NCBI GenBank assembly: GCA_002499945.1
Contig: DKYP01000009.1
Span: 1-8,726 of the forward strand
Length of the DNA: 8,726 nt
Direction of reading: 5' to 3'
Origin: Lachnoclostridium sp. UBA7097
Lineage (GTDB): Bacteria > Bacillota > Clostridia > Lachnospirales > Lachnospiraceae
Shown: one piece after another, positions 6,039-8,726 of the stretch
Position numbering within the stretch: the first letter of the stretch is position 1
How the letters are laid out: every line of letters starts with the position of its first letter
Program-made: the position numbers and the translations under genes
The notes under the pieces: generated by a model
Database searches by the model: none
The model's input: the letters and a program-made list of their open reading frames with translations, nothing else
What the model was told of the DNA's origin: nothing

Positions 6039-6748
6039 CCCCATATTCCTGCCTGATACTTATTTCCTATGGGAATTGGTTCATCAAAATCCCGCAGAAA
6101 AACCAATTTTCCTGTTTTATCAATTTTATCAATATGGTTCTTATTTACGATATAGCTTTTATGACACTGTATGAATGCCGGATCATCTATCAGCGTAAAT
6201 AAGCCGGATAATGAATATCCGGAAATCGTATCCTGCTTTTTCCCAAGCCTTAAACTATTTGTATGAATTACAATTTTTTTACCAAACACTTCTAAGTAGA
6301 CAATATCCTGTACCTCATACTCTAACACAAATTGTTTCTGCTCAATCTGTATTATCTTTGATTTTTCCTTTATCTGCTCAGACAATCCAAGCGCATCACA
6401 AAAGGCAGAGGCAAATTCCGTTTCCGTAAACGGTTTGATAATAAAACTATAGCATTTTATATCTCTGTAAGCTGATAGTTCCTCTCCTGCGAGGGCTGTT
6501 TCAAAGATAATAGGAGTATATTTATATTTTGGCATTGCACGAATTTGTTTTGCAAGACTTGTTCCTTTATAATCAACTAACTGTATATCAAGTATAAAAA
6601 GCGAAATAGTTTCTTTCTGTGCATAAGCATATGCCGCACTCGCTTCCGCAAAAGATACAACTTCAAGTTCACTGTCAATTTTCCTTATATACTGCACAAT
6701 CCGCTTTACTGCTGCTGTATTATCCTCAACCAGCATTATTTTCCTCAT
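6035..6748 (-). CDS. LytTR-family response regulator
   Basis: A 237-residue cytoplasmic regulator from ATG 6748. The receiver domain (about 1-120) shows the acidic pocket IMLVEDN, the phosphoacceptor Asp54 in FILDIQL and the conserved Lys105 in IIKPF. A linker leads to a LytTR DNA-binding domain (about 130-237) with the hallmark YLEVFGKKIVIHT, FIQCHKSYIVN and IPIGNKY segments. The longer start at 6763 (MAVKI...) lies deeper in the upstream HTH gene; MRKIMLVEDN is the usual opening, with GGTGA upstream. It overlaps the HTH gene by 23 bases and the kinase by 4, so the three are co-translated. Its probable targets are the transporter promoter and its own, where a shared motif is found. Phosphorylation by the kinase at 4707-6038 is inferred from gene order. 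Confidence 0.92.
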   Translation of the reverse strand: MRKIMLVEDNTAAVKRIVQYIRKIDSELEVVSFAEASAAYAYAQKETISLFILDIQLVDYKGTSLAKQIRAMPKYKYTPIIFETALAGEELSAYRDIKCYSFIIKPFTETEFASAFCDALGLSEQIKEKSKIIQIEQKQFVLEYEVQDIVYLEVFGKKIVIHTNSLRLGKKQDTISGYSLSGLFTLIDDPAFIQCHKSYIVNKNHIDKIDKTGKLVFLRDFDEPIPIGNKYQAGIWG

Positions 6749-6935
6749 TATCTTCACCGCCATTTTTCAATATTTTTCTTCTGCCATCTGCTGGCTTTTT
6801 TGCATTTTTAGGTATCAGCCAAATCGTTGCCATCTTTACCGCACCGGGAATACGTCCTGCAGAACAATAATAGTTTATTCTTCGTGGCGTAACGCCCCAC
6901 TTTTCACTTGCATCTTTTAAAGTCATATAGTCCAT
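6726..6935 (-). CDS. Small HTH (MerR/excisionase-like) DNA-binding protein
   Basis: A 69-residue protein. MTLKDASEKWGVTPRRINYYCSAGRIPGA forms a MerR/Xis-type helix-turn-helix, followed by the wing VKMATIWLIPKNAKKPADGRRK and an acidic tail. Proteins of this size and motif pattern occur in Firmicute mobile elements ahead of regulatory genes or as recombination directionality factors. ATG 6935 is chosen because GGAGG lies 6 bases before it; an in-frame TTG at 6941 would overlap the ribosome binding site. It is the first gene of the regulator operon and overlaps the response regulator by 23 bases. It could modulate transcription of the cassette or, less likely, act as an excisionase, since it is far from the recombinase. 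Whether it binds the palindrome in its own promoter is unknown. Confidence 0.83.
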   Translation of the reverse strand: MDYMTLKDASEKWGVTPRRINYYCSAGRIPGAVKMATIWLIPKNAKKPADGRRKILKNGGEDNEENNAG

Positions 6936-6952
6936 AACCAACCTCCAAGCAT

Positions 6953-6981
6953 ATTATAATTCGTTCTCTCGAACAAAGCAA
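6953..6981 (-). promoter_or_regulatory. Promoter of the HTH-regulator-kinase operon
   Basis: On the minus strand, -35 TTGCTT (6981-6976) and a perfect -10 TATAAT (6958-6953) are separated by 17 bases. The spacer contains the inverted repeat GTTC-GAGA-GAAC, which a repressor could occupy. The expected start is near 6946, about 11 bases before the HTH start codon. Confidence 0.68.
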
Positions 6982-6998
6982 GGATTGAAAATATCCTT
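6980..6998. promoter_or_regulatory. Inverted repeat and shared motif at the regulator promoter
   Basis: The arms aaggat (6980-6985) and atcctt (6993-6998) form a perfect 6-bp inverted repeat with a 7-base spacer, touching the -35 box. The left 15 bases, aaggattgaaaatat, recur with one inserted G at 4653-4668 upstream of the transporter promoter, suggesting a common regulator. Confidence 0.45.
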
Positions 6999-7000
6999 AC

Positions 7001-7032
7001 AAAAAAGACAATACCCTATACAAAGCATTGTC
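7001..7032 (-). terminator. Intrinsic terminator ahead of the cargo cassette
   Basis: The minus strand reads GACAATGCTT, a TGTATA loop, then GGGTATTGTC followed by six T. The stem has 10 pairs including three G-U. It insulates the cargo cassette promoter from transcripts coming from the replication genes. Confidence 0.62.
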
Positions 7033-7062
7033 CTTATCCATTAAAAATTATGTTTATGCTGT

Positions 7063-7170
7063 ATTCCGAAAACCGAAATTCTTGAAGTCTACTATATTTA
7101 TTTCTTGAATTCCGAAAATCGGAACTCTTGAAGTCAGCTTTTTGAACTTCTGCAATTCCGAAAATCGGAA
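7063..7170. repeat. 46-bp tandem repeat with palindromic core (iteron-like), about 2.4 copies
   Basis: The core ttccgaaaatcggaa, an inverted repeat, occurs at 7110-7124 and 7156-7170, with a diverged copy ttccgaaaaccgaaa at 7064-7078. Starts are exactly 46 bases apart. The following cttgaagtc also repeats at this spacing (7081-7089 and 7127-7135). The period is not a multiple of three, so it was not kept by a reading frame. It resembles iterons for an initiator protein. Confidence 0.7.
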
Positions 7171-7250
7171 TGTAACAATACTGATAATAATTAGACTGAT
7201 TATAGTCATACTGAATCAATCCTATCAATCCTATCCTAAATCCTTCCCTT

Positions 7251-7399
7251 GCATCGTGGAAATGTGCATAACAGGCTATGGAGTCATGGATAACCCTGTT
7301 CACAGCACATGGAAAAGCAAAGTGCAGCTTTCCCACATCCTGCAAACAGGGTTACCCACAACTCCATATACAGCCAGTTATACGACATTTCCACAATGC
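7251..7399. repeat. 149-bp imperfect inverted repeat
   Basis: Left arm 7251-7300 and right arm 7345-7399 are complementary over most of their length; both read, in inverted orientation, GCAT(C/T)GTGGAAATG, then TAAC, GGC, TATGGAGT and TAACCCTGTT, with small gaps. The 44-base centre holds another imperfect inverted repeat (ggaaaagc at 7311-7318 and gctttcc at 7327-7333). As RNA or extruded DNA it would form one long hairpin. DnaA-like boxes fall at matching places in both arms. Confidence 0.7.
7263..7271 (-). promoter_or_regulatory. Perfect DnaA box
   Basis: The minus strand reads TTATGCACA, an exact match to the bacterial DnaA box TTATNCACA. It is in the left arm of the 149-bp inverted repeat, and weaker matches lie nearby, which makes a chance occurrence less likely. 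Confidence 0.5.
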
Positions 7400-7460
7400 C
7401 TACTACGGCGAAATCCCCCTCACATTCCTATCTTTCTTACATAAAAGATATTTCCTACAC

Positions 7461-7823
7461 TTATGAACCGTCCACAAAGTTTTTGACATAAATAATATTC
7501 GGCTTTCCCAATCCCTGTCTGACACTCTCAATCAGTCCTATCCCTTTATCACTGTCAAGCTCCCGCATCAGCCTTACAGCCTTGTCATTGGCACAATGAA
7601 ACCTGTCCTTTACTTCATCAACAGTAAAATATATGTATGCCCTGCCTTGTTTATCTATCCAGCCGTTTTTCAGCGACAGTTCCATGCGGTCAACCATCAT
7701 TCCATAGAGCAGCTTTGCCCCGATTGACAGTCCGTCAAACTGACTTTCTGTAAATAACTGCTTTGGTATGCGATAAAAAGCATACTGGCTACTTTGTTTC
7801 CCATAAAAATATTCAAAACCCAT
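7461..7823 (-). CDS. repA: RepA_N-type replication initiator, N-terminal domain only (probably truncated)
   Basis: A 120-residue protein matching the N-terminal winged-helix domain of RepA_N/replication initiator protein A: EYFYGKQSSQYAFYRIPKQLF (read from residue 4), then GLSIGAKLLYGMMVDRM, NGWIDKQGRAYIYFTVDE, a probable recognition helix near 78-90, and RQGLGKPNIIYVKNF at the end. The usual initiators continue after YVKNF with a linker and a second conserved domain, so this one stops just after the DNA-binding domain. It initiates replication of plasmids or excised ICEs by binding iterons. ATG 7823 is preferred over 7871 because AGGAG lies 9 bases before it. In RepA_N plasmids the origin sits inside repA, in the linker; here the iteron-like repeats lie just beyond the stop, consistent with loss of the C-terminal half. 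Whether it still works alone is unknown. Confidence 0.8.
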   Translation of the reverse strand: MGFEYFYGKQSSQYAFYRIPKQLFTESQFDGLSIGAKLLYGMMVDRMELSLKNGWIDKQGRAYIYFTVDEVKDRFHCANDKAVRLMRELDSDKGIGLIESVRQGLGKPNIIYVKNFVDGS

Positions 7824-7845
7824 TATCCGGCTCTCCTTTCCCTCA

Positions 7846-7881
7846 TTAAGCGGCTTTTTGTTTATGTTCATTATTTGGCAT
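7846..7881 (-). CDS. Possible 11-residue leader peptide upstream of repA
   Basis: An ATG at 7881 preceded by AAGGA with 6 bases of spacing opens an 11-codon frame (MPNNEHKQKAA) ending in TAA, 22 bases before the repA ATG. The ribosome binding site is better placed for this start than for the in-frame repA ATG at 7871. It may be a translated leader coupling repA expression, or a chance site. Confidence 0.3.
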   Translation of the reverse strand: MPNNEHKQKAA

Positions 7882-7901
7882 GAATTATCCTTCTTTCCTT
7901 T

Positions 7902-8060
7902 TCACTTCTTTTTTACACGGTAATAAACGGGGATTTTGGAGATAAAACGCCCTCTCCATGACCATTCTCCACCCATGCCATACAAACACGGCAATATACC
8001 CCAAAAAGTGACTACTGCGCATATGCCGTAAAACCAACTGCTATATCTGTTTTTCCACAT
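7902..8060 (-). CDS. Small single-pass membrane protein
   Basis: A 52-residue protein starting at an ATG that shares one base with the upstream stop codon (TGATG), so it is translationally coupled to the 93-residue gene. The N-terminus is basic (MWKNRYSSW), a hydrophobic segment spans about residues 10-30 (YGICAVVTFWGILPCLYGMG) and the C-terminus is strongly basic (IPVYYRVKKK). This suggests one membrane helix with both ends positively charged. I do not recognise a family. Its location between a conserved ICE protein and repA suggests an element backbone function rather than cargo. No independent ribosome binding site is obvious, as expected for a stop-start overlap. Coding status rests on the overlap, the length and the sensible composition. 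Confidence 0.6.
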   Translation of the reverse strand: MWKNRYSSWFYGICAVVTFWGILPCLYGMGGEWSWRGRFISKIPVYYRVKKK

Positions 8061-8341
8061 CAATCAACAGCAGAATTTAGCTTTGTCATTCTCTGCCTTG
8101 CCTGTTCCCGCTGCTCGTCGCTTACTGCCCTCGGCTTACGATAAGTAACGTATGATTTCGGCATGGAATAGGTCTTATCAATATCAGTCTGATTTAGCAG
8201 CTTATAAGTGTCAGGATAGTTTTCCACAAGCTGATCCAGCCTGCGCATCACTGACTTATCCCTTGTATAGACAGTAGCCGTCTGTTCTCCGGCATTATAA
8301 TTGACCACTGTTTCCATCTCATATTTTGTTAAATTTGTCAT
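8060..8341 (-). CDS. Conserved ICE backbone protein of unknown function
   Basis: A 93-residue soluble protein. It opens MTNLTKYEMETVVNYNAGEQ, then TATVYTRDKSVMRRLDQLVENYP and DIDKTYSMPKSYVTYRKPR, with a charged helical end (SDEQREQARQRMTKL). I recognise this pattern from uncharacterised proteins found beside the SNF2-type helicase in clostridial conjugative elements, but no activity is known to me. ATG 8341 is preferred over 8371 because GGAGGG lies 9-10 bases upstream and the longer form would translate the ribosome binding site. A terminator separates it from the helicase fragment, so it must use its own promoter, which I could not identify, or readthrough. It is followed directly by the small membrane protein through a TGATG overlap. 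Confidence 0.8.
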   Translation of the reverse strand: MTNLTKYEMETVVNYNAGEQTATVYTRDKSVMRRLDQLVENYPDTYKLLNQTDIDKTYSMPKSYVTYRKPRAVSDEQREQARQRMTKLNSAVD

Positions 8342-8369
8342 ATTCTCTAACCCTCCTTTTTTCTGTATC

Positions 8370-8394
8370 AAAAAAGGACTGCATCTCGCAATCC
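8370..8394 (-). terminator. Intrinsic terminator after the helicase fragment
   Basis: The minus strand reads GGATTGC-GAGAT-GCAGTCC followed by TTTTTT. The 7-bp stem has one G-U pair and a five-base loop. It closes transcription of the helicase fragment 40 bases after its stop codon and sits before the ribosome binding site of the 93-residue gene. Confidence 0.65.
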
Positions 8395-8435
8395 CTTTTC
8401 CAGTGTGTTCCTGCCCTGTATTTTGTTTGATGTAC

Positions 8436-8726
8436 CTATAACTGGCACGCTATATCTATGGCTGTCTGCGTTTCCCCGAATGTTGATGCCCATGCGTCAA
8501 AATTTCCAAGGCCAAGACGCTGTAATGTGCCATACTGTAAATAACGCATGTTTGTATAAAGTTCCGTCATACTGTTAGATATAGGAGTACCTGTTGCAAA
8601 TGTTATGCCTTTTCCGCCTGTCAGTTCGTCCATATACTGGCATTTGGCAAACATGTCTGACGATTTCTGTGCTTCAGACTGGGCAATCCCTGCCACATTC
8701 CGCATTTTTGTGTATAAAAAAAGGTT
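8436..8726 (-). pseudogene. SNF2-type helicase of the ICE, truncated at its 3' end and open at the window edge
   Basis: The frame is open from the window edge and encodes 96 residues before TAA/TAG-type termination (stop at 8436-8438). It begins NLFLYTKMRNVAGIAQ and contains the SNF2 helicase motif FATGTPISNSMTELY, then RYLQYGTLQRLGLGNFDAWA. This matches the very large helicase/methylase-like proteins of clostridial ICEs, which continue for hundreds of residues past the FDAWASTFGE segment. Here, after FGETQTAIDIA, only CQL follows before the stop, so the C-terminal RecA-like domain is missing. The simplest explanation is an internal deletion joining it to the sequence before the terminator. 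The remaining protein cannot be a complete motor. Its 5' part lies outside the window, so it could alternatively be a designed short variant, which I consider unlikely. Confidence 0.72.

Larger units (their letters stand above)
7034..7399. other. Candidate replication origin (oriV) region downstream of repA
   Basis: A gene-free stretch directly after the RepA-domain gene combining several origin-like signals. There are three palindromes spaced 46 bp apart (7064-7170), a tandem tcaatccta repeat (7216-7233) and a 149-bp imperfect inverted repeat (7251-7399). DnaA-box-like 9-mers are TTATGCACA on the minus strand at 7263-7271 (perfect TTATNCACA), TTACCCACA at 7352-7360, TTATCCATG (minus) at 7285-7293, TTATACGAC at 7378-7386 and TTATCCATT at 7034-7042. 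The AT-rich stretch 7171-7240 could be the unwinding region. Position beside the initiator gene supports the call; replication activity is inferred. Confidence 0.5.

Noticed and set aside
7063..7170. CRISPR array
   Set aside because: Only about 2.4 repeat units, the repeats are short palindromes, the intervening sequences are partly repeated too, and no cas gene is near.
7034..7345. Minus-strand 103-codon frame after repA
   Set aside because: It could be read as a leftover repA linker (for example FKSSDFRNSRNK), but it has no usable start signal, is out of frame with the repA stop, and covers the inverted repeat; treated as origin-like DNA.
7142..7444. Plus-strand open frames of 60-100 codons
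   Set aside because: Three overlapping frames over the long inverted repeat and DnaA boxes, with no ribosome binding site and no recognisable domain; a by-product of low stop density.

Overview
The window looks like the left part of an integrative and conjugative element (ICE) from a low-GC Firmicute, most likely a gut Clostridia/Lachnospiraceae-type host. This rests on recognisable ICE gene families, strong AGGAGG-type ribosome binding sites and AT-rich intergenic DNA; I ran no database search. Every supported gene lies on the minus strand, so transcription runs from high to low coordinates.

Backbone, recombination end (1-1035): the first codons of a probable large serine recombinase run off the left edge. 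Before it in transcription order come a 54-residue element-associated basic protein (TnpW-like position) and a small DeoR/HTH_11-type regulator. Folded leader elements precede both small genes: an intrinsic terminator with a competing hairpin lies immediately before the 54-residue gene, and a hairpin overlaps the recombinase promoter. The stretch 335-705 has no convincing gene, only two short overlapping-frame remnants.

Intergenic region 1036-1610: no gene, but a compact set of inverted repeats. These include a 20-bp direct repeat present twice, each copy running into a perfect palindrome whose central six bases differ.

Cargo cassette (1611-6981): a small HTH protein, a LytTR response regulator, a GHKL (HPK10/AgrC-like) sensor kinase, two ABC-2-like membrane permeases and an ABC ATPase. 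There are two promoters with 17-bp spacers, one ahead of the regulators and one ahead of the transporter genes. Both have a nearly identical 15-16-bp motif nearby, the best candidate for the regulator's binding site. The likely logic is that a membrane signal activates the kinase and regulator, which switch on the exporter or immunity transporter. No signal-peptide precursor is visible.

Replication and transfer end (7034-8726): a short RepA_N-type initiator domain gene (120 residues, ending right after the conserved domain) is followed downstream by a gene-free 430-bp region. That region carries three palindromes spaced exactly 46 bp apart and a 149-bp imperfect inverted repeat with a cluster of DnaA-box-like 9-mers, including one perfect TTATGCACA. 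It is the best candidate for the element's replication origin. Upstream are a 52-residue single-pass membrane protein overlapping the stop codon of a conserved 93-residue ICE protein, an intrinsic terminator, and the 3' end of a SNF2-type helicase that appears truncated just after its TGTP motif.
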